Source of the DNA: Candidatus Brevifilum fermentans
Lineage (GTDB): Bacteria > Chloroflexota > Anaerolineae > Anaerolineales > Villigracilaceae
Length of the DNA stretch: 63,075 bases
Direction of reading: 5' to 3'
Assembly (NCBI GenBank): GCA_945877125.1
Contig: CAMCQT010000011.1
Location: 1-63,075 of the forward strand
The notes under the pieces were generated by a model. It saw only the letters and a program-made list of their open reading frames with translations, had not been told where the DNA came from and searched no databases. Made by a program: the position numbers and the translations under genes. This document shows positions 51,250-60,224 of the stretch, in pieces (the stretch's first letter is position 1; every line of letters starts with the position of its first letter).

Positions 51250-52335
51250 CTACGTGTCTTGGATGGAATTCAATGCATCAACAAACACATCCGCCATCTT
51301 TTGGATGTTGATTTCTTCCGAAACGATTCGAAACGATTCTTTTCCCATCTCGCGCAAACGCGCCCTGTCAGACAGGGCGTTTTTCATTGCGGAGACCAAC
51401 GCGCCATAATCCTCTGGCTGAATTTGCCAGCCGTTCCCATCGCGGACAAGGTCATCCTGTGTGCCGTCACCTTTCGCCACGATGACGGGCAGACCGTAGC
51501 TCATCGCTTCCTGTACGGCGAGTCCGCCTGTGCCTGGCAAAACAAAAAGATCAGCCTGTTCAAAGTAGGGTTTAAGTTCTGCGCCATGCTTCGCGCCGAT
51601 AAACTCGGCAGAAGGATAAATTTCCTCTGCAAGCGATTCCAGCACGGCGCGCTCGGGACCATCACCGACGATGATGAGGCGTGGGTTTGATTCGATCTCG
51701 GCGCAAGCACGAAGCAGGGAGGCAACCCGTTTGCGGGTTTGGAGTCGTCCGACAAATAAGAGTGTCACACGGTCTACAGTCTGCGGTCTACGGTCAAGAA
51801 TTTGCTCCGGTTTTGGCGAGACTGAGTTGTGCGCGACAAATATTTTTTCGCGCGGAAAACCAAGGGCGGCATATTCATCTGCGCCGCGCTGACTGTATGA
51901 AATGAGCGCGTCGAATTGATGGATGAAGTGAGCCCTCACCCCAACCCCTCTCCCAAAAGAGGGAGAGGGACTTCCCAGCCCCCAGCCGAGGACTTTTCTT
52001 CCGCGGGCGTGCATCCACTTAACGGCAGATGGCGTGGCTAGGTAGCGCGGATTCGCTTCCGCGATCAGCGCGTCGGGGTTTGTTTCTGCGAGCCAGTTTA
52101 TGAAATTTTGTTGATAGCAAAAATAAAATGCGCCGCTGAATAAATGAATATTTTGCGCTTCAACATATTTTGCGATTTGGGTCTTGCCGCCCGCGATCAT
52201 TTCAACAGCACGCGCCTGACCTGCGAACAGGCTCATGCTTTCGCAGGATTGGGCAAGCAGGTCAAAGAACGGGACGCGGTACGAGGGCAGGACGCGCTGT
52301 TGCAAGCCGAGTTTGTGGAGGAAAATTTTTGTCAT
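51250..52335 (-). CDS. Glycosyltransferase family 4
   Basis: 361 residues, GT-B fold. The C-terminal half has LLFVGRLQTRKRVASLLRAC, LIIVGDGPERAVLESLA, IGAKHGAELKPYFEQADLFV and the donor-binding GTGGLAVQEAMSYGLPVIVA. It transfers a sugar from an activated donor to a glycan or lipid acceptor. Two repeat pieces are read in frame: GSPSPSFGRGVGVRAHFI (about 121-135) and DRRPQTVDRVTLLF (about 174-189). It overlaps the upstream membrane protein gene by four bases, so it is last in a three-gene operon. Confidence 0.92.
   Translation of the reverse strand: MTKIFLHKLGLQQRVLPSYRVPFFDLLAQSCESMSLFAGQARAVEMIAGGKTQIAKYVEAQNIHLFSGAFYFCYQQNFINWLAETNPDALIAEANPRYLATPSAVKWMHARGRKVLGWGLGSPSPSFGRGVGVRAHFIHQFDALISYSQRGADEYAALGFPREKIFVAHNSVSPKPEQILDRRPQTVDRVTLLFVGRLQTRKRVASLLRACAEIESNPRLIIVGDGPERAVLESLAEEIYPSAEFIGAKHGAELKPYFEQADLFVLPGTGGLAVQEAMSYGLPVIVAKGDGTQDDLVRDGNGWQIQPEDYGALVSAMKNALSDRARLREMGKESFRIVSEEINIQKMADVFVDALNSIQDT
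51768..51812. repeat. GTCTACAGTCTGCGGTCTACGG repeat inside a glycosyltransferase
   Basis: Short alternating GGTCTAC / GTCTGCGG units, like those in mutS2 at 44280-44312. It encodes ILDRRPQTVDRV in frame. Confidence 0.5.
51930..51972. repeat. CTCACCCCAACCCCTCTCCC repeat inside a glycosyltransferase
   Basis: CCCTCTCCC, AAAAGA, GGGAGAGGG form a hairpin. It codes for SPSPSFGRGVGVR and resembles the unit in the ABC exporter at 59477. Confidence 0.8.
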
Positions 52336-53768
52336 GGAAGCGGTTCACACCTTGAATAAATCAAAGCAACATCATCCTGATATTGCTCACACCACTCGCT
52401 TGAATTTTTTACCGCTTCAACCAGCGCAGGCTGCGTGCGGGCGAGGAACAACAGGTTCACACCCTCGGCTTTGAGTTTGTCTTCCCAGCCGTCGCCAGCC
52501 GCCTGCACAAAAAGATAATCGTGCGCCTGCTCTGCCGTGTAAATGACCTGAATCCGCGTGTCCATTGAAACGGGGCGCGTCGGCACGGCATGAATGAGGT
52601 AACTACCGAAGACCACGTCGTTCCACATCGGGGCGGGAAGTTCAGGGCGCTCATTCAACCAGTCGGCGGCGGCAATGGGCGTTGTTTGCGTATCAAGCGC
52701 GGGCGGAGATTGGCGCCACCAACTCTCGCGCAGTCCAGGCAAAAGCATCAGCGGCATCAAAAGAAACAGAACGCCCAACCCAAAATTCAGGCTGGGGATG
52801 GTCGCGCCTTGCGCTTGATCAAATTTCTGCATCATAAATTCAGGCATGAGAAAAGCCGTCAGCACAGAGATGATGAATAAATCCCAGATCACGTAGCGGA
52901 TGCCTGTCAGCGCGAACCAGGAAAACGCGAGGAACAGAATCCACTCGAAGGCAGAGAGGCGGCGGCGCGCAAACGCGGCAAGCGGCGCAAGCAGAATCAG
53001 CCATGCGAAAAAAATGTTCATCTGCCAACCCTGATTCAACGGCGGCAGCCATTCGGGGCTGAGGTCGCGGATGCCCGGCGCGGTGAACGTGCCGATAACC
53101 GATTGCCAAAGGGCAAATCCGCGCGGGTTGAGCAGGGTCACAGCCAGCGAAATCAGCGCAACCCAAAACAATTTTTTACGGTCGCCTGCGCCAAGAACAA
53201 AGGCAAACCCCACGAGGATAAAAAATAAAATGAAGGAGCCGTGCAAATTTGTCCAAGCCCAACTGAGCGGAATGAGAAGCCAGAGAAGTTTTTGTTCGCG
53301 CTTCTGCCACTTGAGCAAAATCCACAGCGCCGCCAGAAACAGCGGGTATGCAAAAAGCTGCGGACGCACACCCCAGTTGTTGCTTCCCGAAAGCCCCGCC
53401 AGCAAAGTGAGCAAAGCCGCCAACCGCGCGCCAACTCCGCCCTCGCGCATCACCAGCCAGAGCAGGGCATAGGTAAGCCCGATCAACACGGCAACCCCAA
53501 AAATAGTCAACGGAATTCCACCCGCTTTGTATACCAGCCAAAGAATCGCCGCCGACAACCACGATTGATACACAATCAGCTGTCCCGTCTGAATAGAGCT
53601 GTAGGTATCCACCACAGGCACGGCCCCGCTTTCCAAAACATCCCTGCCAAGCCTGAGATACCACCAGTAGTCATGCGGTTGCACAGGCAAAAGAACGGCG
53701 ATGATTAACAAAGGAAATAACGCAATGCCCAGCCATAAAAAATCGTAGGAACGCAAAGTAATTTTCAT
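52332..53768 (-). CDS. Polytopic membrane protein, GT-C-like
   Basis: 478 residues with about eleven membrane helices. The first loop, HDYWWYLRLGRDVLESGAVP and DTYSSIQTGQLIVYQSWLSA, is typical of a bacterial membrane family related to GT-C glycosyltransferases (acidic residue plus WW-x-R-G). A soluble C-terminal domain (from about 355) ends IYSRCEPLP. The function is not known, but genes on both sides are glycosyltransferases and it overlaps one by four bases. No signal peptide besides the first helix. The start has no strong ribosome binding site; coupling with the gene upstream (7-base gap) is likely. Confidence 0.8.
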   Translation of the reverse strand: MKITLRSYDFLWLGIALFPLLIIAVLLPVQPHDYWWYLRLGRDVLESGAVPVVDTYSSIQTGQLIVYQSWLSAAILWLVYKAGGIPLTIFGVAVLIGLTYALLWLVMREGGVGARLAALLTLLAGLSGSNNWGVRPQLFAYPLFLAALWILLKWQKREQKLLWLLIPLSWAWTNLHGSFILFFILVGFAFVLGAGDRKKLFWVALISLAVTLLNPRGFALWQSVIGTFTAPGIRDLSPEWLPPLNQGWQMNIFFAWLILLAPLAAFARRRLSAFEWILFLAFSWFALTGIRYVIWDLFIISVLTAFLMPEFMMQKFDQAQGATIPSLNFGLGVLFLLMPLMLLPGLRESWWRQSPPALDTQTTPIAAADWLNERPELPAPMWNDVVFGSYLIHAVPTRPVSMDTRIQVIYTAEQAHDYLFVQAAGDGWEDKLKAEGVNLLFLARTQPALVEAVKNSSEWCEQYQDDVALIYSRCEPLP

Positions 53769-53775
53769 TCTATTT

Positions 53776-54804
53776 TCATCCCATCCGTTTATCCGCTACC
53801 CAATGCTCCAACAAAACTTTGAGATACGACTCGACCATTTGATCGAGCCCGAAAGCAGATTCAGCCCGCCGCCGCGCCGCCGCCCGAAACTGGTCCTGCT
53901 TCGTCAGCACTTCCCCCGCTGAAAGCGCCAGCGCGGAAATATCGGGCGTTTCCAATTTCCACGGGTTGCCGCCGTACGGCACGATGCAACCCGCGTCCTC
54001 TGTCACCAACTCTTTGAGCGACCCACTGTCGAAGCCGATCACGGGCAACCCGCACGCCAATGACTCGATGACCGAATTCGGGCACGGCGGATTCACTTCC
54101 GCAGAATACATCATGTGACTTGACCGCGCCAGAATTGGAATTTTCTCGCGCGGAATGGTTCCCAAAAATTTGACAGGCACTTTGCTTTGCAAACTGCGCT
54201 GCGTGGCATCATCCACTTTGCCGGCCACCACCACTTCCATGGGAAAGTTTGCCGAAAGTTTTTCAGCCAGCGCAACGGCATGGAACAGACCCGAATTCAA
54301 ACCGCCCGCCAAACTTCCTTCCAAAAGCAATAATCGAAAACGATCTGCGGGGCGATCATGTTCGCCATCGGGCGTGTAGGTTTGCAAATCCACACCGTTG
54401 ATGATAACCGTTGCGGGTACTTTCGCCGCGCCGTACCAATCTTCCCACCACTTGCGGATGAATTGACTTTGATAAATGACATGGTCAGCAAATCGCCCGC
54501 GGATAAACGCCAGCATCGCGTTGCCATACTCGGCGCGGACAGAATATTTCAGCCCCGTCCACCTCACGCGCTGAACCCAGTTCACGCCGTCGAGGCGTTG
54601 CACAATTCGCTGTCCGCGTTGACCAGCCCTCCATAACGGAATCAGGTTGCGGGTACCAGCGATGACGAGCGCAGCGTCCGCATCCACAGAAAGGTCGTGC
54701 GTCACATCCACCCCGCGCGCGCGAAGTCCCTGCTCAAATTTCAAACGGAACGAAGCCATGCCGCCCGTCCCCTCCACCCGCGGAACAATACAAATTTTAG
54801 ACAT
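53776..54804 (-). CDS. Glycosyltransferase family 4
   Basis: 342 residues from the ATG at 54804 (MSKICIVPRVEGTGGMASFR); seven more codons upstream are rejected because TATAAT lies at 54811-54816, six bases before this ATG. The Rossmann-like C-terminal half has LLLEGSLAGGLNSGLFHAVA, KVPVKFLGTIPREKIPILAR and the donor site SAEVNPPCPNSVIESLACGL with PVIGFDSGSLKELV. It would add a sugar to a surface glycan. First gene of the operon of two glycosyltransferases and a membrane protein. Confidence 0.92.
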   Translation of the reverse strand: MSKICIVPRVEGTGGMASFRLKFEQGLRARGVDVTHDLSVDADAALVIAGTRNLIPLWRAGQRGQRIVQRLDGVNWVQRVRWTGLKYSVRAEYGNAMLAFIRGRFADHVIYQSQFIRKWWEDWYGAAKVPATVIINGVDLQTYTPDGEHDRPADRFRLLLLEGSLAGGLNSGLFHAVALAEKLSANFPMEVVVAGKVDDATQRSLQSKVPVKFLGTIPREKIPILARSSHMMYSAEVNPPCPNSVIESLACGLPVIGFDSGSLKELVTEDAGCIVPYGGNPWKLETPDISALALSAGEVLTKQDQFRAAARRRAESAFGLDQMVESYLKVLLEHWVADKRMG

Positions 54805-54810
54805 CCGTCC

Positions 54811-54816
54811 ATTATA
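54811..54816 (-). promoter_or_regulatory. Putative -10 element of the glycosyltransferase operon (TATAAT)
   Basis: Minus-strand TATAAT, six bases before the ATG at 54804: leaderless arrangement. Confidence 0.6.
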
Positions 54817-54833
54817 TTCGTTCATGCGGTCAT

Positions 54834-54856
54834 GTCACGCTGCAAGCGTGACCTAC
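54834..54856. repeat. GTCACGCTGCAAGCGTGAC palindrome
   Basis: Perfect 8-bp arms and the CTAC tail, in the divergent gap between the glycosyltransferase and the deoxynucleoside kinase genes. A CATCCTTCATCCTTC run follows, as seen at 43650. Confidence 0.85.
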
Positions 54857-54936
54857 TTTTTTCATCCTTCATCCTTCCTCATTCATCCTTTCTTTATGGT
54901 ATCCTTGCTTTAACTTTTTCAGGGAGCGTTCTTTTT

Positions 54937-55578
54937 ATGTACATAGCCATTGAAGGGGTGATCGGCGTCGGCAAGACCACGCTTGCCCGCCTGTTGCAAA
55001 ACACATTTGAAGCGGATGTGCTGCTGGAGATCTTCGAGGAGAATCCATTCCTCTCCGATTTTTACGCAGACCGCGCGCGTTATGCTTTTCAAACACAGAT
55101 CTTCTTTTTGCTCAGCCGCTATCACCAGCAAAACAACAACGTGCCAAAGATTTTGGCGGCGAAAAAAAACCTGATCGCAGATTACACCTTCGCAAAAGAC
55201 GCGCTCTTCGCCGGCATCAACCTGCACGGTGACGAACTGGATATGTATCACAAAGTGCATGAAGCGCTCGGCGAAAAAATTCCAAAACCCGATCTGCTTG
55301 TGTATCTGCAAGCCAGCACCGAAACACTCATGAACCGCATCGCCTTCCGCGACCGTCCGTATGAAAGACAAATGGAACGCGCCTACATTGACGAACTCAA
55401 CCGCGCGTATGAAAATTTTTTCTCGAAGCCATTTGACCACACCCCTATTTTGAAGATCGACTCGAACGAACTCGACATCATCCACAACCCCGAACATCTC
55501 AAGCGGATTGAGAACCGCATCCGCGAGACGTTGGGACTGGTCCCGTTTCAACAGAGTTTTCCACTGGCTGACGGGTAA
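54937..55578 (+). CDS. Deoxynucleoside kinase
   Basis: 213 residues from the ATG at 54937 (GGGAG ten bases upstream; the longer frame runs through repeats). MYIAIEGVIGVGKTTLARLL is the P-loop, ADRARYAFQTQIFFLLSRYH the Asp-Arg (DR) substrate motif, and RIAFRDRPYERQMERAYID the LID/Arg-rich region. It phosphorylates deoxyadenosine/deoxyguanosine-type nucleosides for DNA precursor salvage. Likely co-transcribed with the nucleotidyltransferase 18 bases downstream. Confidence 0.93.
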   Translation: MYIAIEGVIGVGKTTLARLLQNTFEADVLLEIFEENPFLSDFYADRARYAFQTQIFFLLSRYHQQNNNVPKILAAKKNLIADYTFAKDALFAGINLHGDELDMYHKVHEALGEKIPKPDLLVYLQASTETLMNRIAFRDRPYERQMERAYIDELNRAYENFFSKPFDHTPILKIDSNELDIIHNPEHLKRIENRIRETLGLVPFQQSFPLADG

Positions 55579-55595
55579 CGAAAAAGGACACACTT

Positions 55596-56621
55596 ATGCG
55601 CGTTACACGTGAATCACTGCTCCGCATTGCCAAAGAGACCGCCCAGGAACGAGCCTACAACGACCCTGATATTGTCGCCGCGTATCTGACAGGTTCATTG
55701 CTCAATGTTGAACCCATGCTCGGCGGCACAGCCGATATTGACATTGTCTTCGTCCACAAGACCAAGCCGAAGCAGTCGCGTGAATTCGTAAAACTCACCC
55801 CCGATTTCCACCTCGACATCAGCCGCCGCACAAAGGATGAATTCAAGTCACCCCGCGAACTACGCGGCGACCCGTGGCTCGGCTACGAAATGTACGACCC
55901 AATTCTGCTCTACGAACGCGAAAAATTTTTTGACTTCGTCCAAGCCAGTCTGCGCGCCGGTTTTGACTTTGAACAGCCGCCGCTCATGCTGCAACGCTGC
56001 AAAAAAATGCTCTCGCACGGGCGCGGCATCTGGATGGATTTGACTGAATTAGATGAAGAGTCCATCGGTCCGAAGGAAATCAAGAAGTACATGAAGTCAC
56101 TTTTCCACGCCTTGAATGCCATTGCCGAATTAAGCGGCCCGCCCATTCAGGAGCGCAGGTTGTTGCTCGAATTTCCCGCGCGCGCCGCAGCCGCAGGAAA
56201 ACCCGGCATGGCGGCAGGCGCCTTTGGATTAATCGGCGCAAACCATGCTGATGTTGATAAATTAAAACTCTGGTTCTCCGACTGGAAATCAGCCTTCAAA
56301 CTTGCCAGCGAGAAACCAGATGTGGATTTTCGCATCCATCCCGCACGCATAAATTATTACGAAAAAGCCATCAAAGCCATGCTCGATGGAGATACTCCAC
56401 TGGCCGCACTCTGGCCGCTTCTGCACACGTGGACATTATCGGCAGAGGTACTTGAAGGCGATCATTTCAACTTTTGGAAAAATGCTGTGGGTGAGCTTGG
56501 TTTGCTCGGCGCAGGCTTTACAGAACACGTGGAAGGACTCGATCATTTCCTTGATGACATCGAAATTACATTTGAAGAAATCGCCCGCGAGAACGGGTTG
56601 GACGCATCCACAGGGTTCTAG
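55596..56621 (+). CDS. Nucleotidyltransferase-fold protein, 341 residues
   Basis: The N-terminal third has IVAAYLTGSLLNVEPMLGGT then ADIDIVFVHKT, the GS-x(9-13)-D-x-D motif of the polymerase-beta superfamily, with a third Asp in FHLDISRR. The rest is helical (HALNAIAELSG, PARAAAAGKPGMAAGAFGLIGA), with no further known domain. A role in modifying a small molecule or nucleic acid is possible; no substrate can be given. The start has only a weak AAAAAGGAC upstream. It lies 18 bases after the kinase. Confidence 0.8.
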   Translation: MRVTRESLLRIAKETAQERAYNDPDIVAAYLTGSLLNVEPMLGGTADIDIVFVHKTKPKQSREFVKLTPDFHLDISRRTKDEFKSPRELRGDPWLGYEMYDPILLYEREKFFDFVQASLRAGFDFEQPPLMLQRCKKMLSHGRGIWMDLTELDEESIGPKEIKKYMKSLFHALNAIAELSGPPIQERRLLLEFPARAAAAGKPGMAAGAFGLIGANHADVDKLKLWFSDWKSAFKLASEKPDVDFRIHPARINYYEKAIKAMLDGDTPLAALWPLLHTWTLSAEVLEGDHFNFWKNAVGELGLLGAGFTEHVEGLDHFLDDIEITFEEIARENGLDASTGF

Positions 56622-56629
56622 TTCAAACC

Positions 56630-56662
56630 AAACTTCCGAAGTCTTCGAGACTTCGGAAGTTT
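56630..56662. repeat. TSEV palindrome (33 bp)
   Basis: AAACTTCCGAAGTCT, TCG, AGACTTCGGAAGTTT, nine bases after the nucleotidyltransferase stop and 24 before the next ATG. Confidence 0.9.
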
Positions 56663-56685
56663 TTATACGTGAGAGAATAAAAGCC

Positions 56686-57021
56686 ATGCAAAACTTTACC
56701 GATGTAAAACTTGAGATATTTGTCCCACAGGAATATGCACTGAAACTCCGCGATGAACTGGCGAAGATCGGCGTGGGGAAAATTGGGAACTACGATCATT
56801 GCGCGGCGCTCTCACCTGTGCGTGGATCCTTTCGTCCACTGGCGGGCGCAAATCCATTTGACGGGGAAATCGGAAAAATCAGCGAAGTTGCCGAATACAA
56901 ACTCGAAATCAATTGCAAGCGGGAACTGGTCGCGGAAGCGCTTCAGCTCGTCAAGCAAAACCATCCCTACGAAGAATTTGTCGTCAATATTTTTCCGCTG
57001 GCAAATCATCTGTTTGGATGA
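56686..57021 (+). CDS. NIF3/YqfO-like domain protein, 111 residues
   Basis: Start at 56686 with a weak GAGAG upstream; a longer frame overlaps the previous gene and the palindrome. The product VKLEIFVPQEYALKLRDELA, then IGVGKIGNYDHCAALSPVRG and FRPLAGANPFDG, through to NHPYEEFVVNIFPL, matches the small CutA-like domain inserted in Nif3 proteins (YqfO). Stand-alone versions are known. Function is unknown; a metal or nucleotide-binding role is assumed in the family. Confidence 0.88.
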   Translation: MQNFTDVKLEIFVPQEYALKLRDELAKIGVGKIGNYDHCAALSPVRGSFRPLAGANPFDGEIGKISEVAEYKLEINCKRELVAEALQLVKQNHPYEEFVVNIFPLANHLFG

Positions 57022-57157
57022 AAGAAAATGTCCCTCGAAACAGCGACCAGCCCCACCCGTTGGAAGAGTCCGAGCAGGAAAATGTTCAGGCGTAGAAAAA
57101 TGTGATTCAACGGGATTCGCTCCCAGCGTACACCAGAGTCCCGATTCACCCAAATAA

Positions 57158-57249
57158 ATGTCATTGCGAGGGCGATGCTTTTCGCCCGAAGCAATCCCCA
57201 GCATAATGAGGAGATTGCTTCGTCGCGAAGAACACTCCTCACAATGACG
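57158..57249. repeat. ~92-bp palindromic repeat (CATTGCGAGG family)
   Basis: Left ATGTCATTGCGAGGGCG, right CTCCTCACAATGAC, inner GCCCGAAGCAATCCCC and GGAGATTGCTTCGTCG. It lies just before the pyrB ribosome binding site. Confidence 0.85.
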
Positions 57250-57272
57250 GCATAAATCAAAGGAGACTAAAC

Positions 57273-58253
57273 ATGCCTACCCCACCCCTCAACCCCCATC
57301 TGCCGTTTGGCGAGAATAAGAATGCCGATTGGTATGGAAAGGATATTTTATCCGTCAAGCAATTTAGCCGCGATGATCTGCAATATATTTTCGGCGTGGC
57401 GCACGAGATGCGCGGAATGGTCGAGCGCATTGGGACGTTCGATCTGCTGAAAGGCAAGATTTTGGCGAACCTGTTTTATGAACCGTCCACGCGTACGTCG
57501 TCGTCATTTACGGCGGCGATGGAGCGGCTCGGCGGCAGCGTCATCCCGATCAGCGAGGTGAAATATTCGTCGGTGTCGAAGGGCGAGAGTTTGCCTGATA
57601 CGATCCGCACGCTCGAATGTTACGCGGATGTGATCGTGCTGCGCCATCCCGAAACGGGGTCGGCGGCGATTGCGGCGAAGGCGGCGAAGAAGCCTGTCAT
57701 CAACGCGGGCGACGGCGTAGGCGAACATCCGACTCAGGCGCTGCTGGATACGTTCACGATTGCGGAAGAGTTGGGGCGGCTCGACAACCTGACTGTGACC
57801 ATGCTCGGCGATTTGAAATATGGTCGCACGGTTCATTCGCTGGCGCGTTTGCTCTCGCAGTTCAGCGGTATCAAGTTGAATTATGTCTCGCCCGATATTT
57901 TGAAGATGCCGAAGGAAGTGATGGCTGAAGTGGCAGAGAAAGGCGTGCCCCAGGCTGAGTTCTCATCCCTTGAGAAAGTCCTACCCGAAACAGATGTGCT
58001 CTACGTAACCCGTGTGCAAAAGGAACGCTTCGAAGACCCCGCCGATTATGAAAAGGTCAAAGGCGCATATGTAATCGACCCTGAGATCATGAAAGCCGCG
58101 AAGCAGGACATGATCGTGATGCATCCATTGCCGCGCGTGGGCGAGATTTCTCCTGAATTTGATGATGATCCGCGTGCCGCGTATTTCCGTCAGATGGAGT
58201 ATGGGTTATATGTGAGAATGGCGGTGCTGGCGATGGTTCTCGGAAAAGCGTAA
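57273..58253 (+). CDS. pyrB: Aspartate carbamoyltransferase
   Basis: 326 residues. [20 protein letters not shown] is the carbamoyl-phosphate motif (STRT), [15 protein letters not shown] and [16 protein letters not shown] the aspartate-binding regions. It makes N-carbamoyl-aspartate in pyrimidine synthesis. AAAGGAGA lies seven bases before the ATG. No pyrI regulatory gene or other pyr genes are in the window, so it stands alone. Confidence 0.97.
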   Translation: MPTPPLNPHLPFGENKNADWYGKDILSVKQFSRDDLQYIFGVAHEMRGMVERIGTFDLLKGKILANLFYEPSTRTSSSFTAAMERLGGSVIPISEVKYSSVSKGESLPDTIRTLECYADVIVLRHPETGSAAIAAKAAKKPVINAGDGVGEHPTQALLDTFTIAEELGRLDNLTVTMLGDLKYGRTVHSLARLLSQFSGIKLNYVSPDILKMPKEVMAEVAEKGVPQAEFSSLEKVLPETDVLYVTRVQKERFEDPADYEKVKGAYVIDPEIMKAAKQDMIVMHPLPRVGEISPEFDDDPRAAYFRQMEYGLYVRMAVLAMVLGKA

Positions 58254-58258
58254 ACGCG

Positions 58259-58372
58259 TTTTCAAGTTTGCAGGTTTACAAGTTTACAAGTTGGCATGTT
58301 TGCAGGTTGGAAGGTGTATTTTTTCACCCTCCAACCTGCAAACTTTTAAACCTTTAAACCTTCCAACCATTT
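58259..58372. repeat. AAGTTTGCAGGTTGGAAGGT palindromic repeat
   Basis: Left half built of GTTTGCAGG, GTTTACAAG and GGTTGGAAGG; right half is its near complement (CCAACCTGCAAAC, AAACCTTCCAACC). About 114 bases fill the gap between pyrB and the exporter. Related to 45453-45528 inside mutS2. Confidence 0.8.
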
Positions 58373-58378
58373 CGTTGG

Positions 58379-58384
58379 TAGAAT
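58379..58384 (+). promoter_or_regulatory. Putative -10 element of the ABC exporter operon (TAGAAT)
   Basis: TAGAAT ends six bases before the ATG at 58391; leaderless layout. Weaker than the TATAAT cases. Confidence 0.4.
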
Positions 58385-58390
58385 GACCCC

Positions 58391-60220
58391 ATGTCCTCAA
58401 TATCTATTCCTGCTGAATTTACTTTACATCGCAAATATTCCTACGACCGCACAACCGCCCTCAAGTGGATCGTGTCACACGTCCGCCCGTACGGCTGGAT
58501 CGTGGTGATGCTGGTCGTCGGGGCGATTGGCAACGCGGCGCTCGCGGCGTATGTGCCTGTGCTGACGGGTGACGCGTTCAACGCGATGACCAAAGCCAAG
58601 CCAGATACATCCGTGCTGCTGCCACTGGCGCTGACCATCGGCATTTCGCAGATCATCCGCGGCGTGCTGCAACTGGGACGCAACTTCGGCGCGGAACTGC
58701 TGGCACAGCGCATGGAGCGCGATATCCGCGACGAGTTGTATCTTTCGCTGCTCGGCAAAAGCATGACCTTCCACAGCCTGCAACCCGTCGGCGATACGAT
58801 GGCGCGCGCCACCAACGACGTGCGCGAGGTGAACTATATGTTTAGCCCTGGCGTGAACCTCGTGGTGGGATCGTTCATGTTCCTGATGATGCCGTTCTTC
58901 GCCGCGCCGCAATATCATTATTCGTTGTTGCTGACGCCCGCCATTTTTACTATCATTTATTTTATTGCGCTGGCGCGTTACCTGAAAAATCTCGCGCCCA
59001 TCACCGATGAAGTCCGCGCGACGTTTGGCACGATGAATACGCATCTCTCCGAGTCGTTGGACGGTGTGGAGATCATGAAAGGCGCGGCGCAGGAAGGCGC
59101 GGAAGTGGATCGCTTCGTCTCGAATGCGCGCCGCGTGCGGGATGCGTTCGTGATGCAGGGCGATCTCGAAGGACGCTACATTGCCATGCTCTTGCTTGGC
59201 GCTGCCTACGCGGGCGGACTTGTCCACGCGCTGTTACTCTTCCGCGCGGGGACGATCAACCTCGGCGCAGTCATCGCGTACTTCGGTTTGTTGCGATTGC
59301 TCGAATTCCCCACTTTCACATCCACCTGGGCGTACTCACAAATCTCTTCGGGACTTTCGTCCGCGCGCCGTATTTTGGAACTGATGAATACCGAGACTCG
59401 GCTCGATCAAAACGCCGCAGGCTCAACCCAGGACATGCGCGGCGAAATTGAGTTTCGCGGAGTGTCATTCAAATACCCTCACCCTAGCCCTCTCCCGCAG
59501 GGAGAGGGGACAACTCCCTTCTCCAACGGGAGAAGGGCTGGGGATGAGGGCGATTTTGTCGTTCAAGAAGTTTCCTTCAAAGTCAAGCAGGGACAAACCG
59601 TCGCCATCGTCGGGCAGACGGGCGCGGGCAAGACCTCGCTCGTGAAGTTGATCAACCGCACCTATGATGTGACTTCGGGTCAGGTGTTCGTGGATGGGAT
59701 TGATGTCCGCGAGTGGAATCTGGCTTCGCTGCGTTCGCAAATTTCCATCATTGAGCAGGATATATTTTTGTTCTCGCGCTCGCTCAGTGACAACATCGCA
59801 TTCGGCAAACCAGGCGCGACCAGAGATGAAGTGATTGCCGCATCCATCGCGGCACAGGCGCATGATTTCATTCTTGGCTTCGATCAGGGCTACGACACCA
59901 TCGTCGGTGAACGCGGCGTGACACTCTCAGGCGGACAACGCCAACGCATCGCACTCGCCCGCGCCTTCCTCACCGATCCGCGTGTGCTGGTGCTGGACGA
60001 TTCCACCTCCGCGATCGACTCCGCCACCGAGGACAAAATCCAACGCGCCATCTCCAACGCCGCCCGCGGACGCACGACCTTCATCATCACCCACCGCCTG
60101 TCACAGATCCGCTGGGCTGATTTGATCATCGTCTTCCGCAAGGGCAAAATCGCCGCCATCGGCACGCATGATGAATTGATGAAAACCTCCGAAGCGTATT
60201 CGAGAATTTTTAGAGAGTAA
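58391..60220 (+). CDS. ABC exporter half-transporter A (degenerate catalytic site)
   Basis: 609 residues: six membrane helices (about 45-320) and an ATPase domain. Walker A is VGQTGAGKTSLV, the signature LSGGQRQRIALARAF, and Walker B VLVLDDSTSAIDSATE, where Asp replaces the catalytic Glu after LD. This is typical of one half of heterodimeric exporters. A repeat is read in frame at about 362-386 (YPHPSPLPQGEGTTPFSNGR), between the first two strands of the ATPase domain. It is followed by the partner gene at 60335 with a palindrome between. Confidence 0.93.
   Translation: MSSISIPAEFTLHRKYSYDRTTALKWIVSHVRPYGWIVVMLVVGAIGNAALAAYVPVLTGDAFNAMTKAKPDTSVLLPLALTIGISQIIRGVLQLGRNFGAELLAQRMERDIRDELYLSLLGKSMTFHSLQPVGDTMARATNDVREVNYMFSPGVNLVVGSFMFLMMPFFAAPQYHYSLLLTPAIFTIIYFIALARYLKNLAPITDEVRATFGTMNTHLSESLDGVEIMKGAAQEGAEVDRFVSNARRVRDAFVMQGDLEGRYIAMLLLGAAYAGGLVHALLLFRAGTINLGAVIAYFGLLRLLEFPTFTSTWAYSQISSGLSSARRILELMNTETRLDQNAAGSTQDMRGEIEFRGVSFKYPHPSPLPQGEGTTPFSNGRRAGDEGDFVVQEVSFKVKQGQTVAIVGQTGAGKTSLVKLINRTYDVTSGQVFVDGIDVREWNLASLRSQISIIEQDIFLFSRSLSDNIAFGKPGATRDEVIAASIAAQAHDFILGFDQGYDTIVGERGVTLSGGQRQRIALARAFLTDPRVLVLDDSTSAIDSATEDKIQRAISNAARGRTTFIITHRLSQIRWADLIIVFRKGKIAAIGTHDELMKTSEAYSRIFRE
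59477..59550. repeat. CCCTCACCCTAGCCCTCTCC repeat inside the ABC exporter
   Basis: CCCTCTCCC, GCA, GGGAGAGGG hairpin, then CTCCCTTCTCC / GGGAGAAGGG. It adds about 25 codons in frame to a beta-turn of the ATPase domain. Confidence 0.85.
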
Positions 60221-60224
60221 CTTG

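Noticed and set aside
56386-56685. N-terminal extension of the NIF3-like protein
   Set aside because: The extended frame overlaps the conserved nucleotidyltransferase in another frame and runs through a palindrome; the domain starts at 56686.
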